Below are positions 35,090 through 45,420 of a stretch of DNA of 49,312 bases, in pieces. How positions within the stretch are numbered: position 1 is the first letter of the stretch; every line of letters starts with the position of its first letter. Under the pieces are notes generated by a model, which was not told where the DNA came from, searched no databases, and worked only from the letters and a program-made list of their open reading frames with translations. Position numbers and translations under genes: made by a program. The stretch is from Anthoceros angustus (taxonomy: Eukaryota; Streptophyta; Anthocerotopsida; Anthocerotales; Anthocerotaceae): contig VJWM01000345.1 of NCBI GenBank assembly GCA_010909165.1, positions 1 to 49,312 of the forward strand, in the 5' to 3' direction.

Positions 35090-38000
35090 AATCGCCCGAG
35101 CAAGCGGATGCGTGAGGACGAGGTAGTTAAGGACGACCATCGAGAGTCGGACGCCAGATCGCCGAAGGCCCAGCGCAGTACGTGAGAGACGACGAGCTCG
35201 AGGAGGTCACCAACCCACGTAAGCGCTGCAAGGAGGACGAAGTTAACCGGCAGCCGCTGTAAGAAGTAGCCAACCAAGCCACCAGAAATGGCAGGAGAAG
35301 CGGATCACCTAAGGCAACACCAGCTTCACCGGATGTGGTCCGAGAAGTGAGAGATGCTTGTGAAGAACCGGCAGACCGGCGGTCCGACCACCAAAGGGCG
35401 GCAAACGCTGAAGGGTCAAGGCGATGCGGACAAAGAAGAACCACCCGGCCTTTCAAGGTGGCCGACTTGATGATGGACCAACAACACTTGGTGTCCCTCG
35501 TGCGCTTGTTAAAAGACAACCCGGTATCGGCGAAGTCCGGAGGGCCATGTGGAAACGCAACCACACGGAACTCCTTGGCCCTAAGGGCAAGAACGGGAGG
35601 TAAGAGTAGTATCTCATACGGACCGGGCGCCAGCAGTGGAAATTGCGGGTGTGTATTAAAACGTGCCTCGGGGGGGAGGAACCTCATCACCGAGGCCACC
35701 GCAAGACGGCCGGGTTCACCACCTTCGAGCCATCCACCAAAACCCTCGTGATGGCGGATATGTCGCGCGGGCGCGCGCCGGGGAGTTGTCCGAGTCCAAG
35801 CCACCATAGCGGGAGCCCCTATACATTAGATTTCGTCGCCACGACCTCCGGGTATGAGGTCCTGCTCGGCCTTGGCCGACTCGCCGCATAAAAACTACAC
35901 TGACTAAGGAAATACACCAAGCTGGACTGGGATCCAAGGTGAGGAAGGACGGTAGCGACACCGGAGTAAGGACACATACGTGGTGAAACCACAAGACCAG
36001 AGGGTACACCTCCGTCAAGACAAGGGGACGATGAGCGAGGATACGAATGAGGACTACCTTTCCCAAAATCTCGGGTCAAGAAGAAATGGACTATCGAGGG
36101 ACACCTTTGGAGCAGGTGATCAGCCCAAGTGGAAGTCATGGAGGACAACAAAGGGTGAACCCTCCTGATGAGGAGGACCAAGAAGTAACTGCTCACCTCG
36201 GACGAACTCTTCCGAGAATGGGGATGCGTGAAGATGAACCGCTAGAGGATGATGGCTTTGGGCGAGGAAGCGAGGGAAAGAGAGACTCAACCCCGACGAT
36301 GTGGAAGATGGAGGTTCGCCCAGTGAAATTCCTAAAATTCGCAAGGTATGCCGGAGTTAAACAAGACCTCACCATTGTTGGGGAATTCAGCGAGGTGTTC
36401 TCAAGGTCACGACATGAAGGGCATTCAAACAAAATAACACCGGATAGATCTGAAGCCGAGCGTGCCTGCTCGATTAGGCAAGATAAATCAATCCCAAGCA
36501 CTCGCCAAGGTCAAGGAAGTCCCGGATAAGTATCCGGAAGCGACATCATCTTCCCAATCGTGAATAGGAGTGGGTGGCGCCCATTGTGTCGTGTCAAGAA
36601 GCAAAGCAGGAGATTCGGGTCCGTCAGATCGGAGAAAGCTTAACGCCGCCACGAAAAGGACCATTTCCCATGCCCTTTGTGGACGATACATCGACAAGGT
36701 GGCGTGACGAGTACCTACTCCTTCTTGACGGCCATCTGCCACAACCAGCACCTAAGGGAGTGACCGATAAGACAACATTCACCACGGAGTGGGGACGCTT
36801 GCCTACAAACGGTGCCTTCGGATGACAGAGCACCCGGATCATTTATGCGGATGGTGACCAACGCCTTCCGGAATTCCGAGGGACTTCATGGAGGTGTTCT
36901 TGACGACTGTGCTGACGAGAGGAGGACAAACACGTGGACATTTGAAGTGTTTGGAACGATGTAGGAGACTCAACTGCCTCGCATCCGAGAAATGCTACTG
37001 CATGACATGAGGGAATCTTGTTGGGGCACCGCGTCGGCAAGAGGGATAGAGGTGGACCAAGACAAGGTGAAAGTCATCCACCTCGCCCGCACCAACGAAC
37101 TTGAAGGAGTTACGGGATTCATGGTGGGTTACTATAGGCGCATCCAAGATTTTGCAAAGGGCCTGCTAACAGAGCTACTCAGAAGGAGGAGGAATGGACC
37201 CGACGCCAGAGAGGAGGCGGCATTCAGAGACCTCTGCACCACTGCCGCCCCAAAGACTAAAAGGACCGGACCGGGGAAGCGATTCCATGTGTATGGATGT
37301 GTCACCCATCGAGTAGTGCTCACCAAAAGATGATAAACGGAGGGATCACCCAATCTACTACGCTGAAGACCACGACGCGAACGGAGGTACACTACTACGG
37401 AGCGAGAGGCATTGGGAATGGTATACGCTAAGAAATTCACTACCTTCAACGCGAGTTTTATGTTGATCACTAAGCACTTGGTGAACAAGGCCGACTTGTC
37501 GACGGATTGGTGAGGTGGATTCACAGGAGTTCACATTTGAGGTGGAGACTAGGCAAGGCAACACCAAAACGCGACTTCTTGTCCGTTAAAGACGAGCCCG
37601 CAGGATCAAGAGGACGCCTTCCGGATGAGGAATTGGTGGCGCGATAGAGGAGGAAGAGGAGCACAAACAAACCCTAAGCCGGGGATGGACCCACGGCAGG
37701 CGGAGAAGGGAGCGACGGGCGGCCTCTGCGCGGAGTTGAACGGCACCTATGGGAGATGGAGCTACCAAACGAATCGAACCGGGTCCAGCCAGCCTTTGTG
37801 CACTACGCCGCCTTTTCTTGTATATAACGGTTGCATCTTTAAGGATGGCGGAACGAAGGTACCCAACAAAGTGAAACGGAGGTGGTAATAAAGGGATGCA
37901 CGGGACTAGGTGGTGGACATTATCAGCAGTCACCACCAAGAAAATCTTGAGGTCGGGTACGTGGCCCACCATGTATGGGGAAACACACCAATTGTGAAGA

Positions 38001-38870
38001 AGTGTGATGCTTGTCAGATCGGAAGCCGATCGCCACAACCAATGGCCGTTAGTGCCCATACTAGCACTAGCGCCTTTTGAGAAGTGGGCATCGATCGCTG
38101 GACCCATACACCAACGACGAGGCACACACAAAGCGTACATCTTGGTGGCAACGATCATCGCACCTGTGGGAAGCGCTAGAACGGACCGCGAGCACGGTGG
38201 CCAAATTCCTCACGAAAACATCATCACAAGGTACGGGTGTCCGCTGTACCGTAAGCGATCGGGAACCCATTTCCTCAATGATGTGATAACCGCAATGACG
38301 GACTATTTCGCATCACACATCGAAACGCCCCTACAACCAAGGCCAACGACCGACGGAGAAGACCAATGGACTTATCCGCCGATCCTCAATAAGCTTACGG
38401 TTAACTATGCGCACGATCGATACAAAGTCGCCATCGCATGGGCGCTCGTAACGGCAGAAGGTAACCACGCAACGAACTCAGACATTCTTATGGGCACTCA
38501 CCCGTTATGCCGGTAGAGTTTGAGGTGCCAACACCCGGCCGTCATGGAAAGGCGCTTAACGGATGAAGAGAGCCAACCGGAGCGTTGCTAGGGTTTGTGC
38601 AAGACACGGGACCGGGAAGAGGCGTAACAAAATGCAATCGTACGTAATCAACGCAACTATGGCATGACGTTTTAATCGTGGAGTATGTGAAGGAGGGAGA
38701 TCCGCCTCCTTACGACATATGCACTTCCTGTAAACTACGATGGATGGGACCTTACCAAGTCGTCGTATACGCCAATGGGTCCGCTCACCGGCAGCTTGGA
38801 TGGTGAACGCCCACTGGTGAACGGGTGGCGGTGAAAAGTACTGACGCTTAGTGTTGGCGAGACGCCAACA

Positions 38871-38885
38871 GTGAGAAGGGGAGTA
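38871..38885 (+). other. polypurine tract (PPT)
   Basis: GTGAGAAGGGGAGTA directly precedes the TGTGACTACGG start of the 3' LTR, the expected place for the primer of plus-strand synthesis. Confidence 0.75.
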
Positions 38886-39263
38886 TGTGACTACGGACTT
38901 TGGGGGGGGTAGGTAGGGTTTTGTAGGAGTGAAGGATAAAATGAGGCGAAAAAGGGGAAATAAGCATGGATAGCACTCGACGACTGAGTATACTCCGACC
39001 GAGTGAGGAACGCACAGACCTACTATGGCAGCGCCGGGTAACGGGATAAGTCCGACCCACCTGTGACCGTGATAAGTACGCCAGGAAAGTAACTTAGAGT
39101 TGAGCCGTGACGACCAGGCGACGCCACGTGACGACTCGAGTGGAGGACGCATGCAGCCAGACCGAATGCTGAGGCCATAGTAGTATTCACGCCGCGACCG
39201 CGCGGCGAGTACGCGCGCAAAGGCGAGTACGCGCGCAAGGCCGCAGTAAGGCGGCAATAAGCC

Positions 39264-42210
39264 ATGCACGCGCTACAGGAAGAGGCGCCCGCCGTTACTC
39301 AAGGCGCGGCCGCGGGAAGGTCTGCCGCGCAGCCGAGACACGCGATCTCGCGCCCGCAACCGCTCTCCGCGTATCTCGTGGACACTCAGACGCCGCCGCT
39401 CACCGCTGAGGTCGAGCAACAACGCGCGAAGGCGCAACGCGCTGCAGCCTCCGGCCAAGCGCCACAAGAACCAAGGGAGGAGAAGGCGGCACCCAAAAGC
39501 CCGCGAAGTTTGGGAGCCATGGAACCTTGTGGAGCGCAACATTGTGACCCGCTATCCGGACTTTGGGCCCGCCCAGAAGGGGAGAATTGGTGCAGGAGTG
39601 GCATTTGGATGTTCCATGGTCCGACATTTGATAGTGTCACCGTCCGGAGTTCGCCCAAGATGCGGGCGGTCAATAAGGAGGTGCGGTCCAAGAACCTCCG
39701 GAGGACCCAAGGCGATGGACCTTGAGGTCCCGAGGGCCTACAACCGCCCAAAGGAGGAAGAGGGGAGGGTGCCGAGCCCTCAAGGCGGGAAGATAGGGCC
39801 CACAGCATGCCGAGGCTCGACGCAGACCACCAACGGTTGGTCGATATCCGACCGCTGACAATGAGTAAGGTAGCCCGGATCATTGTCCATCGAACCTACT
39901 ACCAAGGTGGATCACCTTGGTGATAATGCTGGTATTCCCGCACGCTGCAATGGGAAGAGGGCGGACTGGGAAGGATTATCTTCGCCTTTAGCTGTGAGGC
40001 TCGCAAGCTCGGACCGAGAAGCCTCGCCATCTGGGCCGCCCCATACCCGATCCATGTATGGGGGCATTTCGAGCTCCTCAAGGAAGGAGAGCTTGAGCGA
40101 GCGCCCAAAGGACCTGAGGCCCCGCCAAGTGGAGCGGCAAGGGCGCCGAGGGAGGAGGCCGATCCGAAAGCCAAACGGACCCGGAGGAGGACGATCGAGG
40201 ATTCCTGACTCATACCTGAACGGACCCCTCACCACCTGTGGAAGTATGGAAGAAATTCCCGCCTCCTCCTCGTGCCCCAACCAGCCCCAAAGGAAGCTGC
40301 CACCTCAGCCCCCGCCACCGCCATCACTCCTACCGAGGAGCCCCGACTGTGAGGGAGCCAAGAGACGCAAGACCACGGCTACCAACGCTGCACCTGTGGC
40401 CAAGATTCTCCCCCGCCACCTGAGTGGCAAGAAGCGGAGGAAGCGGTGAAGGAGGGCGAAGGGACGCCTGTGGAGCAGGAGGACACCGCAGCACTGCACT
40501 CGAGCCGGTCCGCTGCCTGTGAAGGGCAAAAGGCTTGCTCCTGACTCCTCACCTCCGAGCCCTGTGAGGAAAAGGGCGGAGAAGGAGCTGCCAAAAGGGC
40601 CAAGGAGGGGAAGCCCGAGCCAAAGACTCGTGACCTAAGGGTCCCGATTAGGTCCGGAGAACCCACCGACTTACTCCGACGGTATGGAGGTCCGGCGATC
40701 GTGAGATGCCGGCCCCGCCACGGACTTTGTGGGAGCCTCTCACAGCCGCCGGAAGAAACACGGCGGTCCCTGCTACCCATGGACAGATGCCTGGGGTCCG
40801 GATGGCCGAGAAGACCTGTGGAGGTAGAAGCCACCCGAGGCGCATGGTACTCCGTGAGCAGCTTGGAGGGAGCCTGTGAGGCAGAAGGAAGGCCAAGCCT
40901 CGGCCGGATTGAGGAGGGAAACGCCGAGGCGAGAGGGAGGTCCGTCCATCCGCAAGGACCGACTAAATTCCTTCACCGAGGAGCAACAAGGTGCCAAGGA
41001 GGCCCAAGCGGCGGAGGACCTCGCAGTGAGGGGCGAGCGCAACAGAAGGAGGACGCCCGGCGCAGCGGCGGGCGCGGATCCGCGAGGCAGCCTGACCGAC
41101 CAGCCAAGCCGGAGAGGCTGTGAAGGTGGCCAAGGAGGCGAGGCCACGGGCGGCCGATCGCGATCACTATCGGCGTGATCGAACCGTGGAGGGAGGCGGC
41201 CGAGAGAGCCACGCCAACAAGGCCGAGCAGTGGCATGGAGCAAGCACGACGAGCTGCAAACACCGGAGGCCAAGACCCGGAAATCGGGGACCCTGTGGCG
41301 CAAGCAGGAGAAGGAGGCGCAGGAGTTGGAGGACAAGAAGGACACCTTGGAGTTACAACCCAAGACGCTTGGAGCAAAAGGAATTCTCAATGGGAGAATC
41401 CAGACTTCGAGCGAGATAGAGCGCCCACTCAAGATGGAGCAGGAGGTGGCGGAGCAAGCGGACCAGCCAAGAAGTTCGCAAGGAGATGGAGGATCTCCAC
41501 TCAGCCCGGAGGTGGAGCAGCAGGCGGTGAGATGGAGGACTAAGGAGACTTTGAGCCGCAGCCCAAACTATCATTGAGAGGAATGGTAGTTCAGACATGG
41601 TCGCGAACGCGAAAAATAGAGCGGCCCGCCTGCTGGACGAGCCGGAAGGCGGCGGAATGGAGGACGCCGCCGAGATGGAGAAGGGCTCGGTGAAGCCCGG
41701 CCCGCAAGTTGCCCACCGTCCGAGGGAGATGGCGGAGCACAAATGTAATGGACAAAGAGGCGAGGGCGCCGAAGTGAAGAAGCCGCCGTCCACCGAGGAA
41801 GTTTGAAGGAACGCCGGCTATGGCGGCAAGCCGCAGGAACGGAAGCGGAGGGAGTTGGAGCAAGTGGAGCAACAATGACGCGGAGGTGACCGAGGCCGGG
41901 CACCTCAAGGAAGCTGCCCGGCCCATATCAAACCCCGGGAGGTGGAGCAACAAGTGGCAACAGCTCACTCCGAGCACCTATGGCGAAGGGAGTACGGTGC
42001 TCACACGTGGAAGAGGCAATCCAGCAAGTGGATTCGGACTTTGCCTATTACCACGCCGAGCTCCCGGCAGAGGCCCCCCTCCGCAAGACGGACCCCCGGA
42101 AGGCCTGAGGGGAAGAAGGGCACAGAGGACCCTAGGGGCCCTGCTTGGAGACGACGGCAAGGAGGAGAGCCCCAAGAGGAGCGGGACGCAGCTGACCCTA
42201 AGGTAAGTTC
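39264..42210 (+). pseudogene. ORF X in U3 of the 3' LTR
   Basis: Counterpart of the 5'-LTR ORF X, and the copy that would be transcribed with the genomic RNA because it lies upstream of the 3' R region. Open segments include 39264-39725 (an N-terminus with PRQAISRPQ-like basic sequence), 39883-40449 (TKVDHLGDN, GKRADWE), 40876-41178, 41230-41577 (KQEKEAQELEDKKDTLELQ coiled coil), 41597-41806 and 41820-42206. Joined across small frame slips it would be about 900-980 residues. YYHAELP near 42047 and the donor AAG|GTAAGT at 42203 match the 5' copy. No known domain was recognised. Confidence 0.5.
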
Positions 42211-42765
42211 ACCACCACCCGATCCGAAGGGGGGTGAGGGCCCGAAGGGTGCAGGGAGGGAGCCAACCCAACCAAGACAAGGGTCTGGGTAAGGAGGAGG
42301 ACCTAGCAAGACGAGGTCCATGGAAGGGGTCCGAGTTTGGGACCGGACTCAAAGTTCGACCCCGAGGTCCGAACCCCGAGACGAGGCCGGACCCACGACT
42401 CAGAAAGGACCCTGAGTTCAGTTCGAGTCGAGACCGACCTCGAGGTCGGACTCGGCAAGAAGGAGGAGCCCCTCGACTTACTAGGGGAGAGGATAGCGTG
42501 GCCCCAGGGGGAGGGGAGGCCTGGGAGGATGACGTGGTAACGGCGGTCGCCGACCGCACGCCCAACTCAGGATTCCGGAGAGGAGGGGTCTACCGGATCA
42601 TCCGATTGGGTGCGCCGCAATCCGACGGAGATTGGACCACCAATCCCAAGGGAACTCGACCTTCCACCCACCGCCGCGGAGATAGGGGAGGGAATAGGAT
42701 GGTAGGCGGCCGATTAGGGCATACCGAAATGGCCACCGTAATATAAAGACGCCGACCGGGCGTAG

Positions 42766-42788
42766 TATAAGAGGGCCGCCTCAATAAA
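42766..42788 (+). promoter_or_regulatory. TATA box and AATAAA signal of the 3' LTR
   Basis: TATAA at 42766-42770 and AATAAA at 42783-42788. This AATAAA would direct polyadenylation of the element's RNA, leaving the U3 ORF X inside the transcript just before the poly(A) site. Confidence 0.65.
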
Positions 42789-43337
42789 TCATCTTCTTGG
42801 TGTTGATGCCGTTTCTGCACCTTGTGTGTCTTCTTGCTAACGTGAGTCCCGAGTCACCGAAAGGTGCACCGGAGGGATTGACTGTGGTCCCGTGACGACC
42901 TAACGTGGTGGTGTGCGTGGAAGGGTGATCGGGACCCGTGCTCGCCCAGCCGCGCTGCCGCCGAACGGACCGGAACGTGAGCCGGAGGGACTTGAGGGCG
43001 CAGGCCCTGGACGAGAGGCCCGAGAACGCGAGGAGGTCCGGACCGTAACCTGCCTTTTCCTTAAGACCGATAAGTGTAGTGTGAGGAGAGAGGAACGACG
43101 AGGTGTGAGAGACGAACGGAACGAACGGACGCGAACGGGTCTTAAACGCTTGGCCATACCGCCTGCGGTGTGTTTGTCGCGAGTAGTTAGACGTGAAAGT
43201 GTGCGCTGGGACCGAAAGTAAAGTAAGACGAATCAAACGTCAAGAACGGAGTCCGCTATTCCCTTGGGAACGAACTCCTTCCTACAACGACACGGATTGT
43301 GCGCGCCTAATGCCGAAAACGTCGCGCCTACGTAAAT

Positions 43338-45420
43338 CTAGGGAGAAAGTCCTCCGCCTTTGTCACGACCACTGAGCGCCACGAGGAAGTGGCCTAGAAA
43401 GGATGGAACCCGCAGAGGGACCTAGTCCGATCGACGGCAGCTGCTGGCGCAATGGCAACACAGACTCGCACCGGTATAGAAGCGGTAAGTGGTTGTGGCC
43501 GCCGAGTCACGATCGGTGGCTTGGTTTGGATGAAGAATGGTGGTGGCGGAGTTGGCGGTTCATCGAGTGGAGCGGATGTTGCCAGAGGCCGGTGGACACT
43601 AAAAGCAACCCCACCCTGCAAGTCCTTCCCCAAGAGGAAGGGGAAAGCGGGCTCAGACCCTTCGCCACCACCGACCATAAGGAATGAGAAGGAACCGCCA
43701 CCAAAGGCCAAGGAGGTAGAGGGACCGCGCTACCGATAGTCGGATTAAGGGCTTCTCGTTTGCAGCACGGACTAGCTCCGTGAGAGCGGTCCGGCACTCT
43801 TGGTGGATCGAGGGATGCCGCCCCGTGGAGGGAAGGGAACTTGCCGGGCGGTGGGATGCGAAGGGCGGCCGTGGCGGCGATGGAATGGCCTAGAGTCTCT
43901 TCCGTGCACTAGAAGACCCATGAAGTGGAGGCCCCGTGGCAACGGATGGTGGAGCCGCAAGGGCAAGTAGAGGCGCCCAGACGGCTAGGAAGGCGGACCT
44001 GCCCAGTTGAGGAAGAGAAGCGCCGGGCAATGGAGCGGGACGCCAGTCCGCTGGGGACCAAGCCAAGGTCCTGGGCTAACTCAGGCGATCACCGGGCGCA
44101 AGAGGCCAAGGACTGGGAGGCTTTGAGCCGGAGTCCCAAGCGCAGCAGACATGGAGGGAAGCGCGGAGGACGGAGGAGGTCGCTATGAGGGTCCTCTTGA
44201 AGAGGCCAAGAAAGATGCCAAGTCCATCTAGCAAAAGGAGCCTTGGAGGCCTTGGAGGCAGAATGAAGTCGGGATGGACAAGGAAGAAGAATAAGGCGGA
44301 TTGAGAGTCTTATCACGCGACAAGACCGGCTAAGGGAAGAGGTTGGAATAGCGGTGACGGGAGAAGTTGGAGTAGGGAGGTCCCCTCGCGTGAGAGACCC
44401 GACCAGAGCCCTTTGGAGGGCTGGGGCCATGCATCTAAGCGAGATGCATGAAAGGTTGGGAGCTAACGGACCCACCAACCAACAGGGGAGATAGGAGGAG
44501 GCCCCGACATGCCACGTTAGCGGAGAAGGAGGTCCCAGCACAGGCTTCGAAGCGATAGAGCGGAGAAGGAAGCCTTGTAGGCGATCCTGGACCTTGAGTA
44601 GGAGGTGGCTCACCCGCTACAATGTCGGGATGATGGAGGCCTATACCAAGAGATGAGGTCATGAGCTCAAGGAAGTTAGTACGGCTGAGACGATCCAAAT
44701 GAGAGATGAGAGCACTGGTATGTGAAAGATGCGGAAGCATCAAGCGGAGGAGGCGGATTGTCCCGAGCCACGGTATGAAACCAAGTTCGCCTCCCTAACG
44801 GCTCAAATTGGGCCCTCAGATGAGCAAGAGATGGAGCGGGCCAGGCGGCTCCGGAGTCGACAAAGGCCTCCCTAGGTGCCTCAGTGGACGAACGTGCAAG
44901 GTTGGAGGAGCCCAGGTAGTGAAGCACGCAGCTGCTGGAGCTGCACGCTTGCCAAACACCCATGGGGCGCAAGTACCACGTCTTTGAGGCGCATGTGGAG
45001 GAGCGGCCATCCAAAGGTGGACTCGGACTCACGTACTACCACACGGAGTTGTTGAAGGTGGTGAGCGTAGACACACCGGCGGAGGCGAGGGACTCCGTGA
45101 GGAGTCGCAGAGCCGACAAGAGAAGGTTCAAGACTCCGACATAGGGAACCTAGACGCCTGGGGCTTGAGACGGAGCGTGGGGAGGCCGAGCGGAGGTGGA
45201 TGGGTACGGAGGAATGGACACACCGGGATCGCCAGCCCAGCCCAACGAGGTATGCTCCCGACCCCGGGAGCGGGTCAAGACGCCCAGCGAAGGTAGTCGG
45301 TAAGGGTGGGGAGCTGGAGCGCGGAGGAGCGAACTTTTGGGACAAAAGAAGTCCGCTCACGAGGCGGGGACAAAGCGTAACGGAGCTCAAGACTGCTGCA
45401 TCATGACACCGAGGTAGCTC
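43338..45420 (+). pseudogene. ORF X copy A, 3' part
   Basis: Degenerate coding-like sequence continuing copy A after the LTR element. Blocks comparable to the U3 copies, in the same order: a Lys/Pro-rich segment at 43600-43730 (FPKRKGKAGSD, KEPPPKAKE), matched by KGKRLAP and AKAKEGEAP in U3; charged helical sequence 43900-44900; and, near 44960-45050, a block ending YYHTELL, matched by YYHTELP. There are many stops in each frame, more than in the LTR copies, consistent with an older sequence. Homology beyond the U3 ORF (TATA, U5) was not found, so copy A may not be a whole LTR. It could be a solo remnant of a related element or the source gene of ORF X. Confidence 0.5.

Larger units (their letters stand above)
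35068..38885 (+). pseudogene. degenerate Ty3/gypsy pol region
   Basis: Internal region of the element. Protease about 35700-35890 (KTLVMADMSR, then TSGYEVLLGLGRLAA). Pre-RT linker about 36300-36530. Reverse transcriptase about 36540-37140: APIV, EIRV, PFPMPFVDD, KTTFTTEWG, a FMEVF block at 36887 for the catalytic FLDD motif with one frame slip, and GYYRRIQDFAK. RNase H about 37290-37570 (REALGMVYAKKF, KHLVNKADLS). Integrase about 37960-38516 (NQWPLVPILALAPFEKW, HKAYILVAT, ENIITRYGCPL, GTHFLNDVITAMTDYF). The integrase C-terminal part runs to about 38830. Only about 0.6 kb separates the PBS from the protease, and no Gag major homology region or CCHC zinc knuckle was seen there. Stops and frame changes occur throughout. 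Confidence 0.85.
30620..43330 (+). mobile_element. Ty3/gypsy retrotransposon with ~4.45-kb LTRs
   Basis: A complete but degenerate LTR retrotransposon of about 12.7 kb on the plus strand. Two direct repeats of about 4.45 kb (30620-35067 and 38886-43330) flank a 3.8-kb internal region. A TGGCGCC-type primer binding site follows the first repeat and a purine-rich tract precedes the second. Protease, RT, RNase H and integrase occur in the Ty3/gypsy order (integrase last). A possible target duplication is GAAAT (30615-30619) versus TAAAT (43333-43337), one mismatch; the exact 3' boundary is uncertain. Stops and frame changes throughout suggest it is inactive, although indel-prone sequence inflates that impression. 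Confidence 0.85.
38886..43330 (+). repeat. 3' LTR (about 4.45 kb)
   Basis: Starts TGTGACTACGGACTTTGG after the PPT and repeats the 5' LTR. Its TATA box is at 42766-42770 and AATAAA at 42783-42788. It ends near ...AACGTCGCGCCTA at 43330; the terminal CA expected from the 5' LTR is not exact here. Differences from the 5' LTR are mostly short indels, often exchanging CG for CAG/CTG, so the LTR divergence cannot be used directly to date the insertion. Confidence 0.85.

Noticed and set aside
31052-36066. Long minus-strand ORFs across the LTR and pol region (for example 31587-32153, 33915-34526, 35127-35807)
   Set aside because: They are antisense shadows of GC-rich sequence; recognisable domains are all on the plus strand.
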